Shown in pieces: positions 32,279-40,825 of a stretch of DNA of 45,585 nucleotides. Position 1 is the stretch's first letter. The number at the start of each line of letters is the position of its first letter. The DNA comes from Alphaproteobacteria bacterium. Its GTDB lineage: Bacteria > Pseudomonadota > Alphaproteobacteria > DSM-16000 > Inquilinaceae. The position numbers and the translations under genes are program-made. The stretch lies in assembly GCA_009909005.1 (NCBI GenBank), contig JAAAOG010000022.1, positions 1 through 45,585 on the forward strand. The letters are read 5' to 3'. The notes beneath the pieces were generated by a model. That model was not told the origin of the DNA. It saw only the letters and a list, made by a program, of their open reading frames with translations, and did not search any database.

Positions 32279-32478
32279 TGAACCAAGGCCCCTGCTCGTG
32301 ACGCGTTGAACTCCCGTCCGGCTGATCGCCTGATCGCCGGGCGGACATTGCCGCTCCTCGTCTCCCGGGCCGATATGCCATCGGCCGGCGCGAAGCGATC
32401 CTCCATAGAAGACGAGGCTAAAGGCCAATGGTTACCACGAAGTAAATCCTCAACGCCGCGTTGGGAAAAACAAGTACT

Positions 32479-32616
32479 CCGGCAAATTCCTTAAAATCCG
32501 GCAAAAATTGCCTCGTATCGGCATGGCGCGTCCGGGTCCGCCGGTGCGCCGGTACGCCGGCAGCGGACCCTTTCCCTTTGCCGGCACCGATACGAGGACC
32601 GGGCGATTGCGGCAAA
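32479..32616. other. Nested inverted-repeat element, possible structured RNA or regulatory hub
   Basis: CCTCGTATCGG (32511-32521) and CCGATACGAGG (32587-32597) form a perfect 11-bp inverted repeat. Inside is a second perfect pair, GGGTCCGC / GCGGACCC, and a GC-rich loop with CCGG repeats. A small hairpin GGCAA-AAA-TTGCC (32500-32512) abuts it. The motif CGGCAAA occurs at 32480, 32499 and 32610, and inverted at 32577. No open frame is convincing. It lies in the 693-bp gap (32279-32971) between parA and divK; the other parts of that gap show only the divK promoter candidate. Confidence 0.5.
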
Positions 32617-32898
32617 AAACGATGTGGCAATACCGGTCCACGATTGTTAAATCCAGGAGTCGGAACCAGGCGGCCAAAGCCGACGCTGGCGGGCCCGAAG
32701 AGGGCGTCCGGTTCACGCGGCGGCAGAACGGCGTCCGCTGACGGTAAGACCGTAAGGATGCGCCCGGATACCGATCGCTGTGGCGAGACTTCGCGCGGCT
32801 CGGTCGTGTGTCGGGTGCTGCCTCACGGTGTCGGAGAGGCCGAGCGGACGACAAGAAGGGTAAACCTTCCATTCATTGTTGAAACTATGGTCCCTTTC

Positions 32899-32927
32899 TT
32901 GTATCGAACCCGCTGTCATCGTATTGT
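32899..32927 (+). promoter_or_regulatory. Candidate sigma-70 promoter of divK
   Basis: TTGTAT (32899-32904), a 17-bp spacer and TATTGT (32922-32927) form a moderate -35/-10 pair in a locally AT-rich stretch. Transcription would begin near 32934, 38 nt upstream of the divK ATG. Confidence 0.4.
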
Positions 32928-32971
32928 CTGTGTCTTGCAGCCGGGTAATGGCCGCGAACAAGGAATCGACA

Positions 32972-33337
32972 ATGCCTAAGACCGTCCTGATCGTTGAGGA
33001 CAACGAACTGAATATGAAGCTGTTCCACGATCTGCTGGAAGCGCATGGCTATGCGACATTGCAGACCAAGGACGGCATGGAGGCGTTGAAGATCGCGCGG
33101 CAGGAACGCCCGGATCTCATTCTCATGGATATTCAGCTCCCGGAGGTTTCCGGTCTCGAAGTCACGAAATGGCTGAAGGAAGACGACGAACTAAGGGCAA
33201 TACCGGTCATCGCCGTGACGGCCTTCGCCATGAAGGGCGATGAAGAGAAGATCCGGGAAGGCGGCTGCGAGGACTATATCGCCAAGCCGATCTCGGTCGC
33301 GAAATTTCTGGAAACCGTCCAGCGTTATCTAAGCTGA
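32972..33337 (+). CDS. divK: Single-domain response regulator DivK
   Basis: The 121-residue protein is a lone receiver domain. Key residues are Asp9/Asp10-type acidic pair (IVEDN), phospho-acceptor Asp53 ([13 protein letters not shown]), the TAF threonine region ([12 protein letters not shown]) and the conserved lysine (YIAKPIS). Length and sequence match DivK, which controls polarity and cell-cycle kinases (DivJ, PleC, DivL) in Alphaproteobacteria. It lies 16 bp upstream of pleD, as in Caulobacter and its relatives. The start at 32972 has AAGGA upstream. Confidence 0.95.
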   Translation: MPKTVLIVEDNELNMKLFHDLLEAHGYATLQTKDGMEALKIARQERPDLILMDIQLPEVSGLEVTKWLKEDDELRAIPVIAVTAFAMKGDEEKIREGGCEDYIAKPISVAKFLETVQRYLS

Positions 33338-33353
33338 GCGGGAAAGGACAGGG

Positions 33354-34742
33354 ATGTCCGCGCGCGTTCTGGTCGTCGACGACGTCTTGCCCAACGTCAA
33401 GCTGCTTGAGGCGAAGTTGTCGCGCGAGTACTTCGACGTACTGACCGCGTCGAACGGACCGGAGGCTTTGGAAAAGGCCGATGCCGAAGCGCCGGATATC
33501 GTGCTGCTCGACGTCATGATGCCGGGCATGGACGGCTTCGAGGTCTGCAACAAGCTGAAGGCCAATCCGCGCACCCGTCACATCCCGGTGGTGATGGTCA
33601 CGGCACTGTCCGACGTCTCGGACCGCGTGCGCGGGCTGGAGGCCGGCGCCGACGATTTCCTGACCAAGCCGGTCAATGACGTGGCGCTGTTCGCCCGGGT
33701 CCGCTCGCTCGTCCGTCTCAAAATGATGATGGACGAATGGCGCCTGCGCGAGACCACCTCCGGCGAGCTCGGCGTGCTGTCCTCCGACGCCAGCGAGCGG
33801 GAGCAGTCCGGCGATGCCGCCAAGGTTCTCGTGGTCGAAGACAATCCGCTCGACCTCGACAAGATCGCCCAGACCCTGACCGATACAGGCGACAGCGTCG
33901 CCAGCACCGAGACCTGCAAGCAGGGGCTCGATCTGGCGCTGGGGGAGGATTTCGAGCTGGTGGTCGTCAGCCTGACCCTGCTGGAAGAGGACGGCCTGCG
34001 GCTCTGCTCGCAACTGCGCAGTCACGACCGCACCCGGCAGACCCCGATCGTCCTCCTCGCCGACGACGGCGATATCCCGCGGGTCGCGAAGGGCCTGGAG
34101 CTCGGCGCCAACGACTATCTGGTCAAGCCGATCGACCGGAACGAGCTGCTGGCGCGGGTGCGCACCCAGATCCGGCGCAAACGCTATCAGGACCGGCTGC
34201 GGTCGAATTACGAGGAAAGCCTGTCCATGGCGCTGACGGACAGCCTGACCGGGCTGTTCAATCGCCGCTATCTGTCGGTCCATCTGCAGCGTGTCATCGG
34301 CCGGGTCGCAGAGACCCGCAAGGCGGTCTCGGCCATCATGTTCGACATCGACTATTTCAAGCGGGTCAATGACACGCACGGCCATGCCGTGGGCGACGAG
34401 GTTCTTCGCGAAGTCGCTTCCCGCGTCTCCCGCAACCTGCGCAATTTCGATATGGTGGCGCGCTATGGCGGCGAGGAATTCGTCGTCATCATGCCGGACG
34501 CCCCACTCGAATCGGCCGGGCTGGTGGCCGAGCGCCTGCGCCAGCGGATCGAAACGGAACCCTTTCGGGTCTCCACGCCGGCCGGACAGCTGGAAATCAC
34601 CATCAGCCTGGGTGTCGCCTCGACCGAAGACAGCGGCGAACCGCCGGATTCCCTGATCCGGCGGGCCGACGAGGCACTTTATGAAGCCAAGGGCCAGGGC
34701 CGAAACTGCGTCGTCCTCTACGGAGAAGCGGCAAAGCACTGA
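33354..34742 (+). CDS. pleD: Response regulator diguanylate cyclase PleD
   Basis: A 462-residue protein with two receiver domains and a GGDEF domain, which makes cyclic di-GMP from two GTP. REC1 has phospho-acceptor Asp53 (IVLLDVMMPGMDG) and Lys in FLTKPV. REC2 (residues ~160-280) is degenerate at the acceptor position (VVSLTLLEEDGL), as usual for the adaptor domain. The GGDEF domain has the active motif RYGGEEF and an upstream RNFD, an RxxD inhibitory site that binds product. It is active when phosphorylated and recruits to the stalked or old pole in Caulobacter. The gene is the second of the divK operon. Confidence 0.95.
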   Translation: MSARVLVVDDVLPNVKLLEAKLSREYFDVLTASNGPEALEKADAEAPDIVLLDVMMPGMDGFEVCNKLKANPRTRHIPVVMVTALSDVSDRVRGLEAGADDFLTKPVNDVALFARVRSLVRLKMMMDEWRLRETTSGELGVLSSDASEREQSGDAAKVLVVEDNPLDLDKIAQTLTDTGDSVASTETCKQGLDLALGEDFELVVVSLTLLEEDGLRLCSQLRSHDRTRQTPIVLLADDGDIPRVAKGLELGANDYLVKPIDRNELLARVRTQIRRKRYQDRLRSNYEESLSMALTDSLTGLFNRRYLSVHLQRVIGRVAETRKAVSAIMFDIDYFKRVNDTHGHAVGDEVLREVASRVSRNLRNFDMVARYGGEEFVVIMPDAPLESAGLVAERLRQRIETEPFRVSTPAGQLEITISLGVASTEDSGEPPDSLIRRADEALYEAKGQGRNCVVLYGEAAKH

Positions 34743-34766
34743 TCCGCCGGACCGCGCCACCGCAGG

Positions 34767-35402
34767 TCAGGGCTTTTCGGCAGGCGGCGTCATCGGCAGC
34801 ACCGGCGCGCTCTCCCGGACGGCGGCGAGCGGCACCAGCGGCGCGGCATCGGCCGGCACCAGGCCGAGCAGCCGCGGGTCGTCCCGGAACACCCGTTCCC
34901 GGCGATAGGCGACGAAACCGGCGCGCTGATAGGTCTGCAGAGCCCGCGGGTGATCCAGGGTACAGGTTTCCACCTGCAGGCGCTGCGGCCCGCCGACCCA
35001 GGCCATCCGGATGATGTGGTCCAGCAGATAGGGGCCGAGCCGCCGGCCGGTGCTTTCCGGCATCATGCCGAAATAGACAATCTCGGTCGTCTCCGGGTCG
35101 TGGGCGTACAGCTCGCCGAAGCCGGCGGGTACACCTCCCTCGTACAGCACATACAACGCCGTGCGCTCGTCCTGGATGCGGGCCGTCAGGGCATCGTCGC
35201 CCATGCGCAGACGGTCGGCCCAGAGCCAGGGGGCCCCCACGGCCCGGAAGAGATAGCGGTAATAGGACAGCGTCGGCCGCTCGGCATGGATCAGGGCCAG
35301 TTTTGCCAAAGGCGGCGGCAGCGGCGGCCGAACCGGCGGTGCCGTCATCTCCAGACAGGTGACCGTGACGGCCAGCTTGCCCGGCGGCGTCGCGTCGATC
35401 AT
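34767..35402 (-). CDS. GNAT-family N-acetyltransferase
   Basis: The 211-residue protein contains a GNAT core: ALYVLYEGGVPAGFGELYAHDPETTEIVYFGMMPE (strands 2-4), then the acetyl-CoA loop RRLGPYLLDHIIRMAW (R/Q-x-x-G-x-G/A variant) and HPRALQTYQRAGF, typical of the C-terminal helix and strand. The substrate is unknown. It overlaps the sulfurtransferase gene by 4 bp (35399-35402), so translation is coupled. The C-terminal ~40 residues are Pro/Ala-rich and probably disordered. It converges on pleD with 24 bp between. Confidence 0.85.
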   Translation of the reverse strand: MIDATPPGKLAVTVTCLEMTAPPVRPPLPPPLAKLALIHAERPTLSYYRYLFRAVGAPWLWADRLRMGDDALTARIQDERTALYVLYEGGVPAGFGELYAHDPETTEIVYFGMMPESTGRRLGPYLLDHIIRMAWVGGPQRLQVETCTLDHPRALQTYQRAGFVAYRRERVFRDDPRLLGLVPADAAPLVPLAAVRESAPVLPMTPPAEKP

Positions 35403-36295
35403 GAGGAGCGCTCGCCTTGGCCGGCCGGCCCGGTGGCAACCGGCAGATCGTCCCGCAGCCCCCATTCGGCCCAGGAGCCGTCATAGACGGCCGTGTCCGG
35501 GTCGCCGAGGCGGTGGCGGGCCAGCGCCAGCAGGCAGGCCGTGACGCCACTGCCGCAGCCGGCCACCAGCGGTCGGTCGGGCGCGATGCCGGCCGCCGCC
35601 AGGCGCGTGGCGAGCGTCTCGGGCGGCAGCAGGGTGCCGCTCTCCGGGTCGATCAGCTCGGCGAACGGCAGGTTGCGCGCACCCGGGACGTGTCCGCCGC
35701 GGCGGCCCGGCCAGACCTCCGGCTCCGCCCCGGTGAAGCGGCCCTGCGCGCGAACATCCGCCAGCTGAGCTGGCGCGGTGCCGCCGGCCAGCGCGGCAAC
35801 CTCGGCAAGGCTCTTGACCAGGTGCGGGCGGAACCGGGGGCGGAAGGGCCGCGGTTCCGGCGCGGCGGTCTCGCCGCTCGCGACCGGCCGGCCCTCGGCC
35901 CGCCATTTCGGCAGGCCGCCGTCGAGCACGGCGACCCGATCATGCCCGAAAACCCGGAACATCCACCAGGCGCGGGCGGCGCTGAGCACGCCGAACATGT
36001 CATAGCAGATGACCGTATCGTCATCGCCGATACCCAGCGCGCCGACCTTGTCGGCAAACAAGCCGGGGTCGGGCAGCATATGCGGCAGGTCGCTCGCCGG
36101 GTCGGCGATGTCGTCGACATCGAACAGGACGGCACCGGGGATGCGCGCCGCCCGATGCTCGGCCCGCAAATCGCGGTCGAGACCCGGCATCCAGAAGATG
36201 ACGTCGACGATGCTCAGGCCCGGCGCGCCGAGCCGCTCATGCAGCCACGCCGTATCGACCAGCGCGCCAGGGGGGACATGGTCTTCCGACATCAT
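35399..36295 (-). CDS. sseA: 3-mercaptopyruvate sulfurtransferase
   Basis: A 298-residue tandem rhodanese. The inactive N-terminal rhodanese domain includes RIPGAVLFDVDDIADPASDLPHM and DDTVICYD; the active C-terminal domain has RRGGHVPGARNLPFAELIDP and the catalytic loop CGSGVTAC. That loop (CGSGVTA) is characteristic of mercaptopyruvate rather than thiosulfate sulfurtransferases. It moves sulfur from 3-mercaptopyruvate to thiol acceptors or cyanide in the cytoplasm. Two adjacent ATG codons occur at 36295 and 36292. It is 9 bp downstream of the alaX-type gene. Confidence 0.92.
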   Translation of the reverse strand: MMSEDHVPPGALVDTAWLHERLGAPGLSIVDVIFWMPGLDRDLRAEHRAARIPGAVLFDVDDIADPASDLPHMLPDPGLFADKVGALGIGDDDTVICYDMFGVLSAARAWWMFRVFGHDRVAVLDGGLPKWRAEGRPVASGETAAPEPRPFRPRFRPHLVKSLAEVAALAGGTAPAQLADVRAQGRFTGAEPEVWPGRRGGHVPGARNLPFAELIDPESGTLLPPETLATRLAAAGIAPDRPLVAGCGSGVTACLLALARHRLGDPDTAVYDGSWAEWGLRDDLPVATGPAGQGERSS

Positions 36296-36304
36296 AAGGA
36301 CGCT

Positions 36305-37048
36305 CTATACCGGCGGACCGGCGCCGTCGCCGGCGAGAACGATGGAGATGCGACGATTCTGCCTGCCCTTGTTCTCGATCCTGGCGATCTCGACCGGCCC
36401 GATCTCCGCCGTATCGGCGACATGCGTGCCGCCGCAGGGTTGCAGGTCGACCGGCGCGTCCTCCGGTCCGATGCGCATCAGCCGGACCCGGCCCGAGCCG
36501 GTCGGCGGCTTGACCGACATGGTGCGCACCAACTCCGGCCGCGCGGCCAGCTCGTCGTCGCCGATCCAGACGCAGACGGTCTTGTGGCCGGCGGCGACCA
36601 GGCTATTCATCTTTTCCGCCAGGGCCTGCTTGTCGAGGGCGCCGGCCGGGACGTTGAAGTCGAGCCGGCTCTTTTCGGCGCCGACCTGGCCGCCGGTCAC
36701 CTCGCCTTCGACCAGGCTGCAAAGCAGGTGCATGGCCGTGTGCATGCGCATGTGGCGATAGCGTCGGGCCCAGTCGATGACGGCTTCCACCGCGGTGCCC
36801 GCCGTCGGCAGCACCGCGCCGGCGGCCGGAACGTGGATCACGTCCTCTGACCCGTCGCCCTTGACCGTGTCGGCAATCGCCGTCTCGCCGCCCGGCCAGC
36901 GCAGCATGCCCGTGTCGCCGGGCTGGCCGCCGCCGGTCGGGTAGAACACGGTCCGGTCCAGGCGTACACCCCGTTCGTCAACCGAAACGACTGTTGCCCG
37001 ACACTCCTTCAGATACGGCTGCTCCTGAAAAACCAGCACTGTTGTCAT
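36305..37048 (-). CDS. Alanyl-tRNA editing protein, AlaX type
   Basis: A 247-residue stand-alone editing protein related to the AlaRS editing domain. Zinc ligands are seen in HTAMHLL (HxxxH) and in PCGGTHVADT (Cys and His). The N terminus (FYPTGGGQPGDTG) is typical of AlaX-M proteins. It hydrolyses Ser- or Gly-mischarged tRNA(Ala). The ATG at 37048 has GAGG close upstream; an upstream in-frame TTG is not needed. The gene is the head of a minus-strand trio with sseA and the GNAT gene. Confidence 0.92.
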   Translation of the reverse strand: MTTVLVFQEQPYLKECRATVVSVDERGVRLDRTVFYPTGGGQPGDTGMLRWPGGETAIADTVKGDGSEDVIHVPAAGAVLPTAGTAVEAVIDWARRYRHMRMHTAMHLLCSLVEGEVTGGQVGAEKSRLDFNVPAGALDKQALAEKMNSLVAAGHKTVCVWIGDDELAARPELVRTMSVKPPTGSGRVRLMRIGPEDAPVDLQPCGGTHVADTAEIGPVEIARIENKGRQNRRISIVLAGDGAGPPV

Positions 37049-37099
37049 ATCCTCAATCAAGCGCGCTCCCGGCGCAATGTGACGGTTCCGCCAGCGCCG

Positions 37100-37705
37100 T
37101 CAACCCTGCCGCCACCGCGCCCGCAGGTCGGCGCGGTGGAGCGCCAGCCATTGCAGGCCGACGAGGGTGATGGCGGTGTCGATGCGCCCGGTAGGCAGCA
37201 GGTCGATGGCGTCCTGCGCCGCCATGCGGCAGACGCGGATATCCTCGCCCTCGGTCGCCAGGCCGGCGTACGCGTCGGCGGCGGCGGCGTCGACGCGGCC
37301 GACATACATGTCGACGGTCTCGGACACGGCGCCGGGGCTGGGCATGAAGCGGGCGATCGGCTCCAGCGCCGTCAGCACCATGCCCGTCTCCTCCTGCATC
37401 TCGCGCCGCGCGACGTCCTCGGCCTGCTCGCCCTCGTCGATAATCCCGGCGACGATCTCCAGCATCCAGGATGACCAGCCGGCGACATAGGCGCCGCAGC
37501 GGAACTGCTCGATCAGCACGACTTCGTCCCGCTCGGGATCGTAGGGCACGACGGCCACCGCCTTGCCGCGGTCGAACACCTCGCGGGTCAGGACCTTCGT
37601 CCAGCCGCCGTCGAAGCGCCGGTGGCGCATCTGCAGGCAGAGCACCCGGAAGACGCCCTGATAGCCGACCTTGCGTTCGATTTCCTCGACTTCGCTCGGG
37701 ATCAT
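37100..37705 (-). CDS. Nudix hydrolase, ADP-ribose pyrophosphatase type
   Basis: The protein has a complete Nudix box within AGIIDEGEQAEDVARREM and QEETG (Gx5Ex7REUxEExGU). The N-terminal part (GVFRVLCLQMRHRRFDGGWT) and the segment EVVLIEQFRCGAYV resemble NudF-like ADP-ribose diphosphatases. A late ETVDMYVGRVDA is typical too. I use the ATG at 37705 (201 residues), which has GAGGACC eight bases upstream; an ATG at 37741 would add 12 residues but its GGAG is too near. The gene stands alone, 51 bp upstream of the alaX-type gene. Confidence 0.9.
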   Translation of the reverse strand: MIPSEVEEIERKVGYQGVFRVLCLQMRHRRFDGGWTKVLTREVFDRGKAVAVVPYDPERDEVVLIEQFRCGAYVAGWSSWMLEIVAGIIDEGEQAEDVARREMQEETGMVLTALEPIARFMPSPGAVSETVDMYVGRVDAAAADAYAGLATEGEDIRVCRMAAQDAIDLLPTGRIDTAITLVGLQWLALHRADLRARWRQG

Positions 37706-38095
37706 GCCTTGGTCCTCGTGTCGCTTGGGGAAGCGGGACATCTCCGCGCGGTGCGCAGCCTAGCCCGGCCCGGCACCCGCCGCCAGCGGCGACGCGTTGT
37801 CGCGCCGTCGCCTGATAAGAGCCCGGCAGATAGGGGATTTTCAATCGCGAAAGGCGCTGCAATGGAAAGGGGATTGCCGATTCACTCTCTCAAAGGTCGC
37901 AATGCCCGTGTTTTGGTTTGACAAACCCCGGAGCGCTCCGAATAATCCACAGGCTTGAGCACAGACCTGCACGCCGCAGCATCCGCTCCGGCCGTCAAAA
38001 TCCCAAGCGACGGCTTATAAGGACAACAATCAGATCGCCTGAAGACAGGCTCGGTTGCGGCCGTGTCCCTTTCGAAAACAGTCTGGGAGAGACCC
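37706..38095. other. Intergenic region between the Nudix gene and the second transporter operon
   Basis: This 390-bp region separates two divergent transcription units. It holds the strong promoter at 37918-37946 and its palindrome, and a ~145-nt leader for the binding-protein gene. I see no gene in it. Confidence 0.6.
37918..37946 (+). promoter_or_regulatory. Sigma-70 promoter with palindromic spacer, second ABC transporter operon
   Basis: A perfect -35 (TTGACA, 37918-37923), a 17-bp spacer and AATAAT (37941-37946) make this the best sigma-70 match in the window. The spacer contains the perfect 12-bp palindrome CGGAGCGCTCCG (37929-37940), a possible repressor site. Confidence 0.65.
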
Positions 38096-39766
38096 ATGAA
38101 CAAGAGCGACCTGGGCAAGGTTCATGCTGCGCTTCCGCGTCTCGTGGAGGATCTGGAGCACGGCCGGCTGAAGCGGCGCGCCTTTCTGCGCACGGCAACA
38201 TTGCTGGGACTTTCGGCCCCGGTGGCCTATGCCGTCGCCGGGACGATCACCGGCGAATACCCGGTGTCCCGGGCACAGGCCCAGGAGCCGCGGCACGGCG
38301 GCATCCTGCGCACCTCGATGAACATCAAGGACTGCAGCGACCCGGCGATCTACGACTGGTCGGAAAAGGGCAATGTCGCCCGCCAGGTGATCGAGCCGCT
38401 GGTCATGCTGGGCCCCGACAACATCGCCCGGCCCTGGCTGGCCGAGCGCTGGGAGGCGTCGGAGGACCTGAAGACCTGGACCTTCTATCTGCGCCAGGGT
38501 GTCAAGTGGAACAATGGCGACGACTTCATCGCCGACGATGTGATCGCCAATTTCACCCGCTGGCTCGACCCGGCCACCGGCTCGTCGAACTACGGCCGCT
38601 TTGCCGCCCTGCGCGGGCCGGATGACGGCGACCCGATGCTCGACAACGCAATCGAGAAGGTCGACGAGCACACCATCCGCTTCAACCTGCGCACCGCCGA
38701 CCTCGCCCTGCCGGAGAACATGACCGACTATCCGGCGCTGATCGTGCATCGGCGCTTCGTCGAAGAGGGCGGCAATTTCGTCGAGAACCCGGTCGGCACC
38801 GGCCCGTTTCTTCTGCAGGAATTCGCCATCGGCCAGCGCGCCGTCTTCACCAAGCGCGATGCCGCGGAGTATTGGGGCCCCGAGATCTATCTCGACGGGC
38901 TGGAATTCCTCGACCATGGCGACGATCCGGCCGCGTCGCTGGCCGCGCTCGCCTCCGGCCAGGTCGACCTGCTGTACCGCCTGTTCAGCATCGACCAGGT
39001 TCCGGCCATCCGGCAGAGGGGCGGGATCAGGCTGTACGAGGTCGCGACGGCGCAGACCGGCGTGGCCCGCATGAAGGTCACAGAACCCCCCTTCGACAAC
39101 GAAATGGTTCGGCAGGCGGTGGCCGCCTGCATCGACCATGAGGTGCTGCTGGACCTCGCCTATCAGAATTTCGGCCTGCCGGGCGAGAACCACCATGTCA
39201 GCCCGGTGCATCCGGAATATGCCGAAATCCCGCGCCCGCAACAGGATTACGACCGCGCCCGGCAGCTGCTGGCCGAAGCCGGCTATCCCGACGGGATCGA
39301 CGTCAGCATCGACTGCGTCGCCCAGCCGACCTGGGAATCGAATACCTGCCAGATCATCGCCGAGATGGTGCGGCCGGCCGGCATCAACCTGTCGGTCAAC
39401 ATCATGCCGGGCGGCACCTATTGGGACCGCTGGCTGACCGCGCCCTTCGGCTTCACCTCCTGGACGCACCGGCCGCTCGGCGTCACCGTGCTCAATCTCG
39501 GCTACCGGACCGGCGTGCCGTGGAACGAGTCGTCCTATTCCAACCCGGAATTCGACCGGCTCCTCGATCAGGCCAATGGCACGCTCGATGTCGACGCGCG
39601 CCGCGAAATCATGGCCCAGCTGGAAGCGATCATGCAGGGCGACGCGGTGATCGTGCAGCCCTTCTGGCGGGCCATTCACACCGCCAGCTCGGACCGGGTG
39701 CAGGGCTTCGAGATCCAGCCGGCCGAAGAGCATCACTATCACGGCGTCTGGCTCCAAGAGGGCTGA
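38096..39766 (+). CDS. ABC transporter substrate-binding protein, dipeptide/peptide type (SBP family 5)
   Basis: A 556-residue protein with a twin-arginine signal: an N-terminal ~30-residue charged leader, then LKRRAFLRTATLLGLSAPVA and AYAVAG. The mature part shows SBP_bac_5 features (ARPWLAERWEASEDLKTWTF, then GVKWNNGDDFIADDVIANFT, and the late FDNEMVRQAVAACIDHEVLL). It binds a peptide-like ligand in the periplasm. The long N-terminal region before the RR motif is unusual but the start at 38096 is supported by GGGAGAG. The spacer to the permease gene (39767-39881) is very GC-rich with potential stem-loops, a common way to make more binding protein than permease. Confidence 0.92.
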   Translation: MNKSDLGKVHAALPRLVEDLEHGRLKRRAFLRTATLLGLSAPVAYAVAGTITGEYPVSRAQAQEPRHGGILRTSMNIKDCSDPAIYDWSEKGNVARQVIEPLVMLGPDNIARPWLAERWEASEDLKTWTFYLRQGVKWNNGDDFIADDVIANFTRWLDPATGSSNYGRFAALRGPDDGDPMLDNAIEKVDEHTIRFNLRTADLALPENMTDYPALIVHRRFVEEGGNFVENPVGTGPFLLQEFAIGQRAVFTKRDAAEYWGPEIYLDGLEFLDHGDDPAASLAALASGQVDLLYRLFSIDQVPAIRQRGGIRLYEVATAQTGVARMKVTEPPFDNEMVRQAVAACIDHEVLLDLAYQNFGLPGENHHVSPVHPEYAEIPRPQQDYDRARQLLAEAGYPDGIDVSIDCVAQPTWESNTCQIIAEMVRPAGINLSVNIMPGGTYWDRWLTAPFGFTSWTHRPLGVTVLNLGYRTGVPWNESSYSNPEFDRLLDQANGTLDVDARREIMAQLEAIMQGDAVIVQPFWRAIHTASSDRVQGFEIQPAEEHHYHGVWLQEG

Positions 39767-39881
39767 GCACGCCTGACGGCCGCCGGTCCCGGGCCGCTGT
39801 GCTGCCGGGATCGGCCGCCGTTCCGGGCCCGGCGGCCGGCGGGCCGCCCGACGGGGAGCGACAGAGCGGAGGACCGCGCTC

Positions 39882-40814
39882 GTGCTGATTTTTCTGCTGA
39901 AGCGGCTCGGCTTCATGCTGCTGACCATGCTGGTCGTGTCGATCCTTTTGTTCCTCGTCCTGGAAATCAATGTCGAGAACCTGGCGACGCGCGTCCTCGG
40001 GCAGTTCTCTACAGAGGAGCAGCGCCAGATCTGGCTGGAAGAAAACGGCTATCTGCGGCCGATCTACATTCGCTATCTGGAATGGATCGGCGACATGCTG
40101 CAGGGCGATTTCGGCCATTCGACCCGATTCAATGTCCCGGTCTCCGAGATACTGTTCGACCGTCTGGGCAATACCGGGCTGCTGGCGCTTTGCGTCTTCG
40201 GCGTCATGGTGCCGCTGGCCCTGACGCTCGGCATCCTCGCCGGCATGCGCGAAGGCTCGAGCATGGACCGGTCGATCACCTTTTTCTCGGTTCTCACCAC
40301 CTCGGTGCCGGAATTCGCCAGCGCGGTGTTCTTCTCCGCCATCTTCGTCTTCGCGCTCGGCTGGCTGCCCGGGACCAGCGGCATGGCCCAGGGATTCAAC
40401 TGGACCGAGATGGTGCTGCCGGTGGTCGTGCTGGTGCTCTACGGCTTCGGCTATATCGCCCGGATGATGCGGGCCTCGATGGCCGAAGTGATGCAGAGCC
40501 CGTATATCCGCACCGCCATCCTGAAGGGCCTGCCCTATCGCCGGGTCATCACCAAGCACGCACTCCGCAACGCCCTGATCGCGCCCTTCACCGTGATCAT
40601 CCTGCAGATCAACTGGCTGCTGTCGGGCGTCATCGCGGTGGAATATTTCTTCTCCTATAAGGGCTTCGGGGCGCTGCTGCTGGAGGCCTCGCTGAACACC
40701 GACATCGACGTCATCCAGGGCTGCGCCATCGTCGCGGTGTTCGTCGCCGTCGGCACCCAGACCCTCGCCGATATCGGCTACACCTATCTGAACCCGCGCA
40801 TCCGGTTCAGCTGA
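39882..40814 (+). CDS. ABC transporter permease, DppB type
   Basis: A 310-residue permease with a GTG start preceded by GGAGG. The N terminus (IFLLKRLGFMLLTMLVVSIL) and the closing DIGYTYLNPRIRFS are typical of DppB proteins, as is the EAA loop (TAILKGLPYRRVITKHALRN). The GDP motif after helix 1 is replaced by EINVEN, a variation also seen in other paralogues. It acts with the next permease. Confidence 0.92.
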   Translation: MLIFLLKRLGFMLLTMLVVSILLFLVLEINVENLATRVLGQFSTEEQRQIWLEENGYLRPIYIRYLEWIGDMLQGDFGHSTRFNVPVSEILFDRLGNTGLLALCVFGVMVPLALTLGILAGMREGSSMDRSITFFSVLTTSVPEFASAVFFSAIFVFALGWLPGTSGMAQGFNWTEMVLPVVVLVLYGFGYIARMMRASMAEVMQSPYIRTAILKGLPYRRVITKHALRNALIAPFTVIILQINWLLSGVIAVEYFFSYKGFGALLLEASLNTDIDVIQGCAIVAVFVAVGTQTLADIGYTYLNPRIRFS

Positions 40815-40825
40815 GGATTTGAGGC

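Noticed and set aside
32508-32741. Small open frame in the parA-divK gap
   Set aside because: It overlaps the nested inverted repeats, has no Shine-Dalgarno and its Arg/Pro/Gly-rich product has no protein-like pattern.
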